From assembly GCF_029952525.1 (NCBI RefSeq), contig NZ_JASAOF010000008.1, forward strand, positions 173,304 to 237,303: a stretch of DNA of 64,000 nt, in the 5' to 3' direction. Shown one piece after another: positions 16,654 to 25,811 of the stretch. The stretch comes from Saccharopolyspora ipomoeae (lineage in GTDB: Bacteria; Actinomycetota; Actinomycetes; Mycobacteriales; Pseudonocardiaceae). The position numbers and the translations under genes were made by a program. The stretch's first letter is position 1; each line of letters opens with the position of its first letter. The notes below the pieces were generated by a model. It was given only the letters and a program-made list of their open reading frames with translations, had not been told where the DNA came from and searched no databases.

Positions 16654-17223
16654 TCAGTCGCCGTCAGGGTCCTCGGTCTCGTCCTCGGTCTCGTCGTCGG
16701 TGAGGCCGATCTGGAGCTGGGTTGCGGCCACCAGACCTTCGAGGTAGCCGATGGCGCGCTCGGTCTTGGGGTAGCGCTCGACCCACTTCCAGAAGTCGCG
16801 GCCGTGGCCGGGCACGAGAAGGTGCGCGAGCTCGTGGACGAGCACGTAATCGAGCACCCATCCGGGTACATCTCGCAGCCGCTGACTCACCCGAATGGTG
16901 CCCTCGCTGGGCGTGCACGAGGCCCACCGCGTGCGCATCGGTGGCACCCACCGGACGCTGCTCGGATTCGCCCGGCCGTCCAGGTGCTTGACGGACAGCT
17001 CACGGCAGCGCTGCACCAGTGCCTCGTCCGAGTTGCGCGCGGGGGATCGGCGTCGCGTCTCACTGCGCTGGAGACGGCTCAGCATGTCCGCCACCCAGCG
17101 TTTTTCCTCCGCACGGCTCATCCGAGCCGGGAGCAGCACCACGATCTTGTCGCCGTCGCGATAGGCGCTCACCGTCTGGCGGCGGCGCTTGCTGCGGCGG
17201 ACCTCGACCTGCGGTTCAGCCAC
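16654..17223 (-). CDS. M48/YgjP (SprT-like) family metallopeptidase
   Basis: 189 residues from GTG (VAEPQVEVRRSKRRRQTVSAY). The motif VHELAHLLVPGHGRDFWKWVERYPKTE gives HExxH with the downstream histidine expected for YgjP/DUF45 zinc peptidases, and VRWVPPMRTRWASCTPSEGTIRVSQRL upstream is the family signature. The acidic tail (DDETEDETEDPDGD) is unusual. Probably a cytoplasmic protein; the substrate is unknown. The frame can extend to 17277 but the GTG is the family-like start. Confidence 0.88.
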   Translation of the reverse strand: MAEPQVEVRRSKRRRQTVSAYRDGDKIVVLLPARMSRAEEKRWVADMLSRLQRSETRRRSPARNSDEALVQRCRELSVKHLDGRANPSSVRWVPPMRTRWASCTPSEGTIRVSQRLRDVPGWVLDYVLVHELAHLLVPGHGRDFWKWVERYPKTERAIGYLEGLVAATQLQIGLTDDETEDETEDPDGD

Positions 17224-17450
17224 GGAAGTGGACCCTAGCGACTGGCTCCGACAAACGGTTCCCCCTGTGAGCTGCACCTCAACTCGCCGCTGAGGTCAAT
17301 GGGCGAATCATTACTCCATCGAGTCGAACATGCCCTGTGCGTAATGCATGCATCTCAATTACTCCGCCTGTACGGTTCCCCCAGCCGTCCGCAGGAGGGC
17401 GCAGGAGATCCAGCTATGGCGCTGGGTCAATTACCAGAAGGAGGGGAGCC

Positions 17451-17600
17451 GTGGCCGAGACGTACAACGGCTACTGCGTGAAGTGCCGGGAGAAGCGCGA
17501 CTTTTCCGGTGAGGTCTCGGAGACCAACGGTCGCCGGATGGCCAAGGGCACATGCCCGGTGTGCGGGACCAAGATGACCCGCATCCTCGGCAAGGCGTGA
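17451..17600 (+). CDS. DUF5679 zinc-ribbon protein
   Basis: 49 residues from GTG with a strong GAAGGAGGGGAG just upstream. YCVKCREKRDF and GTCPVCGTKMTRILGK give two CxxC knuckles that should bind one zinc, the DUF5679 pattern. The role is unknown. A terminator hairpin follows at 17609. The 227-base gap before it (17224-17450) shows no other gene; it contains an ATGCATGCAT palindrome near 17343. Confidence 0.88.
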   Translation: MAETYNGYCVKCREKRDFSGEVSETNGRRMAKGTCPVCGTKMTRILGKA

Positions 17601-17608
17601 CCGGGCAC

Positions 17609-17632
17609 GGGTGGGCCGCCAGCGGCCCACCC
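17609..17632 (+). terminator. Terminator behind the DUF5679 gene
   Basis: GGGTGGGCCGC-CA-GCGGCCCACCC, a perfect 11-bp stem starting nine bases past the stop. The remaining gap to 17870 shows nothing recognisable. Confidence 0.85.
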
Positions 17633-17869
17633 CGCGCTGGTTTCACGGGGTTTCCCGACGCAGTTAATCCGTTTTGAGCCGTTCAATCGTTCCCGTCGGC
17701 CCATCACATTCGGCCGCGGGAACGAACCCCGCTCACCCGGAATGCCGATCACGACCCACCATGCCCGCTTGAACGACTAGCATGTTGATGGGTTTCTCGT
17801 TTTCCGAATGGTGACCGCACGCCTTTCGGGCTTCGAGAGGGTTTTCCTGCGCGCACCTAGGGAGAATTC

Positions 17870-19189
17870 GTGGCCGACATTCCCCGCCAAGCAGCACACC
17901 GCACCGCCAAGCTCGCCAGCCTGCCACTGGGCGTCGCCGGACGGGTCGCCGCAGGCTGGGGACGTCGCCTGACCGGCCAGAACGCCGCCGAGATCAACGC
18001 CGACGTGGCCGCCAAGACCGCTGAGCAGCTGTTCGCGGTGCTCGGGCAGCTCAAGGGCGGGGCGATGAAGTTCGGGCAGGCGCTGAGCGTGTTCGAGGCC
18101 GCCGTGCCCGACGCGATGGCCGGCCCCTACCGCGAGGCGCTGACCAAGTTGCAGTCGGCGGCGCCGCCGATGCCGACCTCCAGCGTGCACCGGGTGCTGA
18201 CCGAGCAGCTGGGCTCGTCGTGGCGCAAGCGCTTCTCCTCGTTCGACGACGAGCCCGCGGCCTCGGCCAGCATCGGCCAGGTGCACCGCGGGGTGTGGCA
18301 CGACGGCCGCGAGGTGGCGGTCAAGGTCCAGTACCCGGGTGCCGACGAGGCGTTGCGCTCGGACCTGCGGCAGCTGATGCGGTTCTCCCGCGTGTTCCAG
18401 TCGCTGGCGCCGGGCGCCGAGGTCAAGCCGCTGCTGGAGGAGTTGCAGGAGCGGATGGTCGAGGAGCTCGACTACCGCATCGAGGCCGACAACCAGCGCA
18501 CGTTCGCGAAGGTCTTCGCCGACGATCCCCGGGTGGTGGTGCCCGCGGTGATCGCCAGCGCGCCGAAGGTCGTGGTGACCGAGTGGGTCACCGGAACGCC
18601 GTTCGCGAAGATCATCGCCGAGGGCGAGCAGGCCGAGCGGGACCTGGCCGGGCGGCTGCTGGCGGAGTTCCACTTCTCCACCCCGGCGAAGGTCGGGTTG
18701 CTGCACGCGGACCCGCACCCGGGCAACTTCATGCTGCTGCCGGACGAGCGGCTGTGCGTGATCGACTTCGGCGCGGTGTCGCGGCTACCCGGCGGTCTGC
18801 CGCCGACGTTCGGCAAGATGATCCGGCTGGCGCTGCAGGACAAGTCGATCGAGCTGCTGGAGCTGCTGCGGGAGGAGCGGTTCGTCCAGCCCGATCAGGA
18901 GTTGCACGCCGAGGACGTGCTGGCCTACCTGGCCCCGTTCGTCGACCCGGCCCGCACCGAGACGTTCCACTTCACCCGCAGCTGGCTGCAGCGCCAGGCC
19001 GAGCGCGTCTCCGACCTGCGCGGCCAGGACTTCCGCACCGGCCGCCTCCTGAACCTGCCCCCGGACTACCTCCTGATCCACCGGGTCACCCTGGGCGCGA
19101 CGGGCATCCTCTGCCAGCTCGACGCCGAGGTCGCCACCCGGGACATCATCGCCGAGTGGCAACCCGGCTTCGCCGAAGCGGAGGCCTGA
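17870..19189 (+). CDS. ABC1 (AarF/UbiB/COQ8) family atypical kinase
   Basis: 439 residues from GTG, with an AGGGAG site seven bases upstream. ABC1 hallmarks are present: [19 protein letters not shown] (the KxGQ motif), [31 protein letters not shown] (Ala-rich nucleotide loop and catalytic Lys), [11 protein letters not shown] and [11 protein letters not shown] (metal-binding loop). These atypical kinases or ATPases support isoprenoid quinone metabolism in other organisms; the substrate here is not known. It corresponds to Rv3197 next to whiB7. It is convergent with the methyltransferase gene, with an eight-base gap. Confidence 0.92.
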   Translation: MADIPRQAAHRTAKLASLPLGVAGRVAAGWGRRLTGQNAAEINADVAAKTAEQLFAVLGQLKGGAMKFGQALSVFEAAVPDAMAGPYREALTKLQSAAPPMPTSSVHRVLTEQLGSSWRKRFSSFDDEPAASASIGQVHRGVWHDGREVAVKVQYPGADEALRSDLRQLMRFSRVFQSLAPGAEVKPLLEELQERMVEELDYRIEADNQRTFAKVFADDPRVVVPAVIASAPKVVVTEWVTGTPFAKIIAEGEQAERDLAGRLLAEFHFSTPAKVGLLHADPHPGNFMLLPDERLCVIDFGAVSRLPGGLPPTFGKMIRLALQDKSIELLELLREERFVQPDQELHAEDVLAYLAPFVDPARTETFHFTRSWLQRQAERVSDLRGQDFRTGRLLNLPPDYLLIHRVTLGATGILCQLDAEVATRDIIAEWQPGFAEAEA

Positions 19190-19197
19190 ACCGCAGG

Positions 19198-20091
19198 TCA
19201 GCTGGGCTTGGTGCCGACGTGGACGGTGTTGGCGCTGAGGTAGTGGAGGTCGTCCCGGTTTCCGGCGTAGTGCTCGCCGTCGGGGTCGAGGAGCTGGTCC
19301 AGGACCTCGACGTCGGCGGCGGGCAGGCGTTCGTCGGCGTCCCGGCGGAGCATCGCCAGCTGGCGGATCGCGGCGGCGCGACCGGTGTCGTCCAGCGGGG
19401 CGGGGCGGTCGATCAGGTAGCTGAACGACGTCGCCTCGACGAGACCGGCTTCGGTCATGGCCTTCGACCAGCCCATCGGGAGCCGGACCGCGCCGTCCAT
19501 CTCGGAGCGCATCTTCTGGAACCACTGCTCGCTCGCGTTGAGCAGCCGCGCTTCCAGGCCGGGTTCGCCGAGGCCGATGTCGGCGGGCAGCACCCGGGTC
19601 TGCAGGCCGAACTCGACGACGGCGAGCCGCCCGCCGGGCTTGACCAGCCGGGCGAGCCTGCGCAGCCCGGCGAGCTGGTCGGGCAGGTGGTGCACCACGA
19701 ACGCCGCGTAGACCAGGTCGGCCTGCGGGGTGGCGCCGGTCTTCTCGATCTCCTCGGCGAGGGTGTCGGCGGCCGCGTCGGCGCGGACCGTGCGGACCTC
19801 GACGCCGTCGGCGGCGGCCCGCTCCCCCGCCGCGTTGAGCAGCTGCTCGGCGGTGTCGACGACCGTCAGCTGCCCGTCGTCGCCGTGCGCCGCCAGGGTT
19901 TTCGCGATGATCGCCGCCGTGCCACCGGCTCCGGCACCGATCTCGATCACCGAGCGGTCGTCGGGTCGCAGGAGTCTGCCGATCACCTGCGTGATGTCGG
20001 GTGCGATGAAGTCGTCGGCCGCGCGAAGCCGTTGCAGGTGCGCGTCCCAGTCGATGTTGTCGTGCGAATGTGCTCCCACGAGCCGGAACAC
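19198..20091 (-). CDS. Class I SAM-dependent methyltransferase
   Basis: 297 residues from GTG (a second GTG at codon 5 is an equal candidate). Motif I SVIEIGAGAGGTAAIIAKTL (about 47-66), motif II QLTVVDTAE, and LVYAAFVVHHLPDQLAGLRRLARLVKPGGRLAVVEFG, the motif IV/post-I block of small-molecule methyltransferases, are clear. The C-terminal third (QKMRSEMDGAVRLPMGWSKAM...) is typical of a substrate lid. The substrate is unknown. It is followed by the convergent ABC1 gene; a family A palindrome and the whiB7 operon lie upstream. Confidence 0.85.
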   Translation of the reverse strand: MFRLVGAHSHDNIDWDAHLQRLRAADDFIAPDITQVIGRLLRPDDRSVIEIGAGAGGTAAIIAKTLAAHGDDGQLTVVDTAEQLLNAAGERAAADGVEVRTVRADAAADTLAEEIEKTGATPQADLVYAAFVVHHLPDQLAGLRRLARLVKPGGRLAVVEFGLQTRVLPADIGLGEPGLEARLLNASEQWFQKMRSEMDGAVRLPMGWSKAMTEAGLVEATSFSYLIDRPAPLDDTGRAAAIRQLAMLRRDADERLPAADVEVLDQLLDPDGEHYAGNRDDLHYLSANTVHVGTKPS

Positions 20092-20169
20092 TAGACCCGA
20101 CGCGGCGAATCACGCACGTTCGTTTGCGGTTCCAGCAAAGAGCGACGAGAGTGCGTCGGCCGTCGGGGA

Positions 20170-20193
20170 GGGAAGTTTTCATGAAAACCTCCC
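20170..20193. repeat. Family A palindrome, 20.2 kb copy
   Basis: Core GTTTTCATGAAAAC at 20175-20188, flanked by GGGAA and CTCCC. It lies 50 bases beyond the stop of the gene coupled to whiB7, so at the 3' end of that operon. Confidence 0.9.
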
Positions 20194-20243
20194 CACCGAC
20201 ACGACGGCCGACGCGGCATCCGCGAGCGCGCGATCACGTGAGT

Positions 20244-20453
20244 TCAGCGCTGCTCAGCGGCTTCGGCTCTCCTCGTCGCGTAGCGGGCCAGGGCCCGCCA
20301 TCTCCGTCCGGCCGTGAGCGAGCGGGCTTCGCGTTGTCGCTCGGCTTCGGCCAATCTCTCCCTGCGGTGTAATCGCAGGAGTTCCTCGGTCGGGTGCATG
20401 CGCGTCTCCAGGGCGTTCGGCTGGATCAGGCTGATGGTGTTCTCGCTGGTCAT
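20244..20453 (-). CDS. Small Arg-rich protein coupled to whiB7
   Basis: 69 residues from ATG at 20453; the ATG overlaps the whiB7 TGA (ATGA), so the two are translationally coupled. A neutral N-terminus (MTSENTISLIQPNALETRMH) is followed by a strongly basic helix (PTEELLRLHRRERLAEAERQREARSL...RRWRALARYATRRAEAAEQR). No family recognised. The coupling suggests induction together with WhiB7; a role in ribosome or nucleic acid binding is only a guess from charge. Confidence 0.65.
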   Translation of the reverse strand: MTSENTISLIQPNALETRMHPTEELLRLHRRERLAEAERQREARSLTAGRRWRALARYATRRAEAAEQR

Positions 20454-20800
20454 GCTGCTTGCTCCTGCTTGCGGGGTCCGGTCTCCTCCGGACGCGGGTG
20501 CTTGCGCGGGCGACCGCGCCTGCGCTTGCGGGCCACGACCTCGCCGCGCTCGAAGATCTCGCCACCCCAGACCCCCCAGGGTTCGCAGCGGTCCAGCGCG
20601 CCGGCCAGGCACTCGGTCTTGATCGGGCAGTCGCTGCACAGGACCTTGGCCTGCTCCAGGTCGGACGGGTTCTCGGCGAACCACAGGTCCGGGTCCCGGC
20701 GGCAGGGCAGGCGGCGCTGCAGCGATGAGGCCGAGGGTTGCTCGGGCTCGAACTGCGAGTCCACGGCCGACTCGGGTATCGGCACACTCGCGGTGAACAT
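20450..20800 (-). CDS. whiB7: WhiB-family iron-sulfur regulator WhiB7 (WblC)
   Basis: 116 residues from ATG at 20800, with GGAGGAAG upstream. The four Fe-S cysteines (LPCRRDPDLWF, then VLCSDCPIKTEC), the GVWGGEIFERGEVV turn and the C-terminal AT-hook RGRPRKH identify the WhiB7 subgroup. WhiB7 binds the vegetative sigma factor and activates intrinsic resistance genes during ribosome-targeting antibiotic stress, including its own promoter. The neighbours uvrD2 and ABC1 kinase match M. tuberculosis. A terminator hairpin and short ORF precede it, fitting attenuation control. It overlaps the next small gene by four bases. Confidence 0.95.
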   Translation of the reverse strand: MFTASVPIPESAVDSQFEPEQPSASSLQRRLPCRRDPDLWFAENPSDLEQAKVLCSDCPIKTECLAGALDRCEPWGVWGGEIFERGEVVARKRRRGRPRKHPRPEETGPRKQEQAA

Positions 20801-20884
20801 ACGACTTCCTCCAGTAGTCGATGGCAGGCGAATCGTGGTTGTGGATGGATGTGGTTGTGGATGTGGATCAACCCGAAGCACAAA

Positions 20885-20918
20885 AAGGCCGCAGACCTGT
20901 GTGCAGGTCCGCGGCCTT
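20885..20918 (-). terminator. Rho-independent terminator in the whiB7 leader (attenuator)
   Basis: On the minus strand AAGGCCGCGGACCTG pairs with CAGGTCTGCGGCCTT (one mismatch, loop CACA) and is followed by five Ts. It lies 21 bases past the stop of the 64-codon leader ORF and 85 bases upstream of the whiB7 ATG. No clear promoter is seen between it and whiB7, so read-through is probably needed for whiB7 expression. Confidence 0.8.
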
Positions 20919-20938
20919 GTGAAAAGCCTGGGGCTCTC

Positions 20939-21133
20939 CTAGATCAGCGGATCCAGGAAGTGCCAACGGACCGAAGTGCACGGGTGCTGCGTGGTCGCCG
21001 GGTTGGTGCGGTAGCCACGCGGCTTCTCGACGCGCAGCTCATCGGCGAAGGGCACAAAGGTGCCCGGGAGCAGCGAAACAACCCCGGCCATGAAGGAACG
21101 CGGGGCGTCGTTGATGATCTCGAAGATCTTCAC
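20939..21133 (-). CDS. 64-residue ORF in the whiB7 leader
   Basis: Starts GTG (VKIFEIINDAPRSFMAGVV) with GGAGGTGGGG upstream, ends TSVRWHFLDPLI. No known family. Two readings are possible: an independent small protein with its own terminator, or the upstream ORF whose translation senses ribosome inhibition and controls the 20885-20918 terminator, as established for whiB7/wblC leaders in mycobacteria and Streptomyces. Position, strong ribosome binding site and lack of a second promoter favour the leader reading. The glutaredoxin-like mrx1 found at this place in M. tuberculosis is absent. Confidence 0.7.
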   Translation of the reverse strand: MKIFEIINDAPRSFMAGVVSLLPGTFVPFADELRVEKPRGYRTNPATTQHPCTSVRWHFLDPLI

Positions 21134-21197
21134 TGTCCCCACCTCCTTCTCGGTCTCGGTCGGCCAAAGCGGACCTCTCGGCCCGCGCGTGTCTACG

Positions 21198-21238
21198 AGG
21201 TTATGTGCCGGGCCCCAGAAGCCGCAACACATTTTTGA
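21198..21238 (-). promoter_or_regulatory. Probable WhiB7-type promoter of the leader-whiB7 transcript
   Basis: On the minus strand, GGTCAAAAATGTG sits directly upstream of TTGCGG (21222-21227), followed after 18 bases by TAACCT (21198-21203). An A-rich block just before the -35 is the feature bound by the WhiB7 AT-hook in characterised WhiB7 promoters. It lies in the gap between the uvrD2 stop and the leader ORF. Confidence 0.55.
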
Positions 21239-21250
21239 CCTGCGATTTCG

Positions 21251-23326
21251 CTAATTCACCCGGTTGATCAAGGCGAGCACGTCCCCGCCGAACTTCTGGA
21301 TCTTGCTCGCGCCGATGCCGGAGATGCCGACCAGCGCCGACTCGTCGGTGGGCCGCTGCTCGGCGATCGCGGTCAGCGTCGCGTCGGTGAACACCACGTA
21401 GGCGGGCACCTTGAGCTGCCGGGCGCGTTCGCTGCGCCAGGCCTTGAGCTGCTCCAGCAGCGTCTCGTCCACGTCGGACGGGCAGTCCGAGCAGCGTCCG
21501 AGCTTGATGTCCATCGTCCTGACCAGCGTCGTCGAGCACACCCGGCACTCGGGTTTGATCGTGGCCGCCTGCCGCGCGGGCGGCTGCGGCGGCTTGGCCT
21601 TGCTCGGCAGCGCGGCCGGGTGCCCGTCGGGGACGAGGTTGTAGATGAAGCGGCTGCGGCGCCGGAAACGCTTGCCGCCCGCACGGGCCAGCGCCCACGA
21701 CAGGTGCAGGTGCTCGCGGGCGCGGGTCACGCCGACGTAGAGCAGCCGCCGCTCCTCCTCCACGGCCGCGTCGGTGTCGGCGTGCTGGATCGGCAGCGTG
21801 CCCTCGACGAGTCCGGCGAGGAACACCGCGTCCCACTCCAGGCCCTTGGCGGCGTGCAGCGAGGCGAGGGTGACGCCCTCGACGGTCGGCGGGTGCTGGG
21901 CCTCGGCGCGGGCGTCGAGCTCGGCGACGTAGCGCTGCAGGTCGGCGTCCGGAACCGTGCTGACCAGCCCTTCGGCGAGTTCGACGAGCGCGATCAGCGA
22001 TTCCCAGCGCTCGCGGGCGGAGCCGCCGGCGGGCGGCTCGTCGGTCAGGCCGACCTCGACGAGCAGTTCCCGCACGGTCCCGGGGAGGTCGGTGGCGTCG
22101 GTGTCGCGGGCGATCGCGGTGCGCAGGGTGGCCATCGCCTGGCGGATCTCGGCGCGGGCGAAGAACCGCTCGCCGCCGCGCACCTGGTAGGGGATCTCGG
22201 CGTCGGACAGCGCCTTCTCGTAGACCTCGGACTGTGCGTTGACGCGGAACAGGATCGCGATCTCCGACAGCGGCACGCCGCGCTTGGCCAGCTGCGCGAC
22301 CTTGCGGGCGATGGCGTCGGCCTCGTCGGTCTCGTCGTCGTACTCGGCGAAGTCGGGGCGCGGGCCGTCGGGCCGCTGGCCGACGAGCTTGAGCCGGGTC
22401 CCGGCGGGCCGTTCGCGGGCGGCGCCGATGACCTGGTTGGCCAGGCCCACGACCTGCGGGGTGGAGCGGTAGTCGCGTTCGAGGCGGACCACGGTCGCCT
22501 CGGGGTACTTCCGCGGGAAGTTGATCAGCCACTTCGGGGAGGCGCCCGCGAAGGAGTAGATGGTCTGGTTGGCGTCGCCGACGACGGTGAGGTCGTCGCG
22601 GTTGCCGACCCAGGCGTCGAGCACGCGCGCCTGCAGCGGGTTGACGTCCTGGTACTCGTCGACGACGAACGAGCGGTACTGGCTGCGGAACTCCTCGGCG
22701 ACGTCCTCGCGGTCCTCCAGGATCGCGGCGATGTGCAGCAGCAGGTCGTCGAAGTCGAGCATCTGCGCGCCGCTCTTGATCCGCTCGTACCCGGCGAAGG
22801 CCTTGGCGATCAGCTCGGGCAGGATCGGCGTCTCGCGACCGGCCTGCTGCGCGGCGGCCGGGTACTGCTCGGGGCTGATCAGCGAGGACTTGGCCCACTC
22901 GATCTCGCCAGCGAGGTCGCGCACGTCCTCGCGCTCGGTGGACAGCCCCAACCGGTTCGCGGCCTGCATGACCAGGCGGAACTTGTTGTCGGTGAGCTGC
23001 CACATCGCCATGTCGTGCACGCGCGGCCAGAAGTAGCGGAGCTGCCGGAAGGCCGCGGCGTGGAAGGTCTGGGCCTGCACCCCCGCGGCGCCGAGCTCGC
23101 GCAGCCGGGTGCGCATCTCACCGGCGGCGCGCGCCGTGAACGTCACGGCCAGCACCTGCCGGGGCGTCACCAGCCCGCGCTGGACGAGGTGGGCGATGCG
23201 GTGGGTGATGGTCCGGGTCTTCCCCGTTCCCGCACCGGCCAGGACGCACACGGGTCCGCGCGGTGCGGTGACGGCCTGCCGCTGCTCCGGGTCCAAACCT
23301 TCCAGGAGTCGCGGTTGATCGGCCAT
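21251..23326 (-). CDS. uvrD2: UvrD-like DNA helicase UvrD2 with HRDC domain
   Basis: 691 residues from ATG at 23326 ([19 protein letters not shown]); the longer frame to 23464 lacks family character. Walker A AGAGTGKT (30-37), [13 protein letters not shown] (motif II), [10 protein letters not shown], and [11 protein letters not shown] and [12 protein letters not shown] late motifs show a superfamily 1A helicase. A cysteine pair set (CRVCSTTLV...CSDCPSD, about 575-602) is the tetracysteine zinc motif of UvrD2, and the C-terminus ([22 protein letters not shown]) is an HRDC domain. It unwinds DNA in repair; its mycobacterial ortholog is essential. Upstream of whiB7 on the same strand. Confidence 0.95.
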   Translation of the reverse strand: MADQPRLLEGLDPEQRQAVTAPRGPVCVLAGAGTGKTRTITHRIAHLVQRGLVTPRQVLAVTFTARAAGEMRTRLRELGAAGVQAQTFHAAAFRQLRYFWPRVHDMAMWQLTDNKFRLVMQAANRLGLSTEREDVRDLAGEIEWAKSSLISPEQYPAAAQQAGRETPILPELIAKAFAGYERIKSGAQMLDFDDLLLHIAAILEDREDVAEEFRSQYRSFVVDEYQDVNPLQARVLDAWVGNRDDLTVVGDANQTIYSFAGASPKWLINFPRKYPEATVVRLERDYRSTPQVVGLANQVIGAARERPAGTRLKLVGQRPDGPRPDFAEYDDETDEADAIARKVAQLAKRGVPLSEIAILFRVNAQSEVYEKALSDAEIPYQVRGGERFFARAEIRQAMATLRTAIARDTDATDLPGTVRELLVEVGLTDEPPAGGSARERWESLIALVELAEGLVSTVPDADLQRYVAELDARAEAQHPPTVEGVTLASLHAAKGLEWDAVFLAGLVEGTLPIQHADTDAAVEEERRLLYVGVTRAREHLHLSWALARAGGKRFRRRSRFIYNLVPDGHPAALPSKAKPPQPPARQAATIKPECRVCSTTLVRTMDIKLGRCSDCPSDVDETLLEQLKAWRSERARQLKVPAYVVFTDATLTAIAEQRPTDESALVGISGIGASKIQKFGGDVLALINRVN

Positions 23327-23491
23327 GCAGGCATCCTCGCAGACCCCCGACCCCGCCCAGCCGATACCCACCACCGTGTGTCGCCCAGATCGCGTCCCCA
23401 CGACCTTGACCAGCGCGGACGGAGACGAATGTCCGCGGATTTCCGCTCGGGATCCGCGCGACACCCGAATCGCCCTGCCAGCGGCGGCTCG

Positions 23492-24418
23492 TCAGGGCTT
23501 GGTGGTGGCCCAGCCCTTGATCATGCGGTAGGCGATGGAGACGCTCGGGGGGAGGCGAACTCCGTCGACCGGTTCTCCTCCGGCCTCCAGGGCGGCGAGG
23601 ATCGTGTCGCGGTGGACCCAGCGGGCCTCCTCGATCTCGCCGTCGGCGGGGACCAGCGGGGCCTCCGGGTCGGCGATGGCGGCGAAGCCGAGCATCAGCG
23701 ACCGGGGGAACGGCCACGGCTGGCTGCCGAGGTAGCGGATGCCGGTGCACCGGACCCCGACCTCCTCGGCGATCTCGCGGGAGACGCAGGCCTCCAGCGA
23801 CTCGCCGACCTCGACGAACCCGGCCAGCACCGAGAACCGGTACTTCGGCCAGATCGGCTGGCGGGCCAGCAGGACCTGGTCCGCGCCGTCGCTGACCAGG
23901 CAGATCACCGCCGGGTCGGTGCGCGGGTACTCCTCGCGGTCGCAGCCCGAGCAGCGCCGGGCCCAGCCGACCTTGACGCGGGTGGTCGCCGCGCCGCAGA
24001 CCGCGCAGTAGCGGGCGTTGTCGTGCCAGCCGAGCAGTCCGACGGCGGTGGTGAGCAGGCCGGCGTCGGTGTCGTTGAGCAGCGCGCCGCCGGTGCGCAG
24101 GTCCCGCCACTCGTCGGCCGCGCCGTCGTGGTCGGTGCGCAGCGCCCAGTAGCTGACGTCGTCCTCGACGCCGAGCAGCACGGCGTTCGGGGACGGCCGT
24201 TCACCGAAGTCGACGGCCGGCTGCACGACGAGCCGGGAGTCCTCGTCGATCTGGGTGCGCCCCTTGGCGTCGACGAGGACGACCTTGCCGCCGTGCCACA
24301 GCTTCGCGCCGCCGTCGAGGGATTCCCGCAACTCCTCCCGGCGGTCCACTGTGGACCGCGAGAGGAGGGGCGGGGAGTCGAGCTGGAAGCCCGCACCGGC
24401 GAACACTTCGCTGGTCAT
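23492..24418 (-). CDS. nudC: NAD+ diphosphatase (NudC-type NUDIX hydrolase)
   Basis: 308 residues from ATG at 24418 (MTSEVFAGAGFQLDSPP). A four-cysteine zinc site (CAVCGAATTRVKVGWARRCSGC, about residues 143-164) precedes the NUDIX box GFVEVGESLEACVSREIAEEVGV and the SQPWPFPRSLM signature that marks NudC. It cleaves NADH/NAD and can remove NAD caps from RNA. The 165 bases to uvrD2 hold no gene. It follows the M16 peptidase genes on the same strand, gap 25 bases, so they may be co-transcribed. Matches Rv3199c in order. Confidence 0.93.
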   Translation of the reverse strand: MTSEVFAGAGFQLDSPPLLSRSTVDRREELRESLDGGAKLWHGGKVVLVDAKGRTQIDEDSRLVVQPAVDFGERPSPNAVLLGVEDDVSYWALRTDHDGAADEWRDLRTGGALLNDTDAGLLTTAVGLLGWHDNARYCAVCGAATTRVKVGWARRCSGCDREEYPRTDPAVICLVSDGADQVLLARQPIWPKYRFSVLAGFVEVGESLEACVSREIAEEVGVRCTGIRYLGSQPWPFPRSLMLGFAAIADPEAPLVPADGEIEEARWVHRDTILAALEAGGEPVDGVRLPPSVSIAYRMIKGWATTKP

Positions 24419-24443
24419 TCTTGCGCTCCATCCGGTAACCGGG

Positions 24444-25811
24444 TCATGGCAGCTCCACGCCGCCGAGCAGTCGCAGCTGGTCGGCGAGCTTGTCGGCGTC
24501 ACCGACGACGACGCCGGTGAACGCGGTGGGAGCGAACAGCTTCGCCGCCTCGGCGACCTGCTCGACGGTGACCTCGCGCAGCCGCTCGGGGTGCGCGGTC
24601 AGCCAGTTCTGGTCCAGGCCCGCCGAGGCCAGCGCGGACAGCGTCGAGGCCAGGCCCGCCTGCGAGGCGGTCGAGGTCAGCAGTCCGCCGATGGCGTACT
24701 GGCGCGCCGACTCGACCTCGGACTCCGACGGCGGCACCAGCGACAGCCGGGCGAGCTCGTAGCGGGTCTCCAGCAGCGCGGCCGCGGTGACCTCGCTGGC
24801 GGTGTCGGCGTCGACGAGCAGCGTGCCGTTGCCGCGGGTGAACTCGAACGACGAGTGCGCACCGTAGGTGTAGCCCTTGTCCTCGCGGATGTTCTCCACC
24901 AGCCGGGAGGAGAAGAAGCCGCCGAAGACGAGGTTGGCGATCTGCAGCGCCGGGTAGCGCTCGTCGGTGCGCGCGAGCGCCTGCGCGGAGAAGCGCAGCT
25001 GCGACTGCACGGCCCCGGGCCGGTGCACGAGCCGCACGTTCCCGCCGGTCACCGGCGGCAGCGCGGGCAGTTCGTGCGCGGATTCCGAGGAGCTCCAGCC
25101 GGACAGGGCCCGCTCGACCTCGCCGGTGACGGCGTCGGGGTCGATGTCGCCGACGAGCACCAGCACCGAGCCGCGCGGCAGCACGTGGGAGCGGTGCAGG
25201 GCGCGGACCTGCTCGGACGTCACCTGGGCGACGTCCTCGGCCTCGGGCACCTCGCGGACGTAGGGGTGGTCGCCGTAGCGGTGGCGCTGCAGCTCCTCGC
25301 GCGCGATGACGCGCGGCTGCGAGCGGGCGACGCCGATGCGCTCGACGAGGCGGGCGCGCTCGGCGTTGATCTCGTCGTCGGCGTAGGTGGCGCCGGTGAG
25401 CGCGTCGGCGAGGACGTCGAGCAGCGTGTCCAGGCCGCTGGCGAGGGAGTCGCCGGCGATGCTGAGCCGCTCGGGGTCGACGACGGCGTGCAGGTCGCCG
25501 CCGACGGCCGCCAGGTCGGTGTCCATCTTGACGCGGTCGCGGCGTTCGGTGCCGGTGAGCAGCGTTTCGGCCAGCACCTCGGCGGTCGCCGGGTGCATCG
25601 CGTCGTCTCCGGCGAACGGGATGCGCAGGCGCATCTCGACCATCGGCACCTGGCCGTGGCGGGCGGCGATGACGCGGAGCCCGTTGGCCAGGACGGTGTC
25701 GACGACGGCGGGGGCGACGCCGGTGCGGGGCTCGCCCAGCGGCGGCAGCGGCCGCGGGCCGAGCTCGGTGCGGCCGATCTCCTCGGCGCTGCGGTGCGTT
25801 GCGCGGGTCAT
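24444..25811 (-). CDS. M16 family peptidase-like subunit (lacks zinc motif)
   Basis: 455 residues from ATG. It has the two-domain M16 layout: TVLANGLRVIAARHGQVPMVEMRLRIPFAGDD at the N-terminus, where an active peptidase would next show HxxEH but this has EVLAETLLTG. In the second half, NLVFGGFFSSRLVENIREDKGYTYGAHSSFE carries the R/Y pair that shapes the M16 active site. This division of labour, one subunit with zinc and one with the R/Y, is known for M16B heterodimers. The ATG overlaps the stop of the upstream subunit by four bases, so 1:1 production is likely. Confidence 0.9.
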   Translation of the reverse strand: MTRATHRSAEEIGRTELGPRPLPPLGEPRTGVAPAVVDTVLANGLRVIAARHGQVPMVEMRLRIPFAGDDAMHPATAEVLAETLLTGTERRDRVKMDTDLAAVGGDLHAVVDPERLSIAGDSLASGLDTLLDVLADALTGATYADDEINAERARLVERIGVARSQPRVIAREELQRHRYGDHPYVREVPEAEDVAQVTSEQVRALHRSHVLPRGSVLVLVGDIDPDAVTGEVERALSGWSSSESAHELPALPPVTGGNVRLVHRPGAVQSQLRFSAQALARTDERYPALQIANLVFGGFFSSRLVENIREDKGYTYGAHSSFEFTRGNGTLLVDADTASEVTAAALLETRYELARLSLVPPSESEVESARQYAIGGLLTSTASQAGLASTLSALASAGLDQNWLTAHPERLREVTVEQVAEAAKLFAPTAFTGVVVGDADKLADQLRLLGGVELP

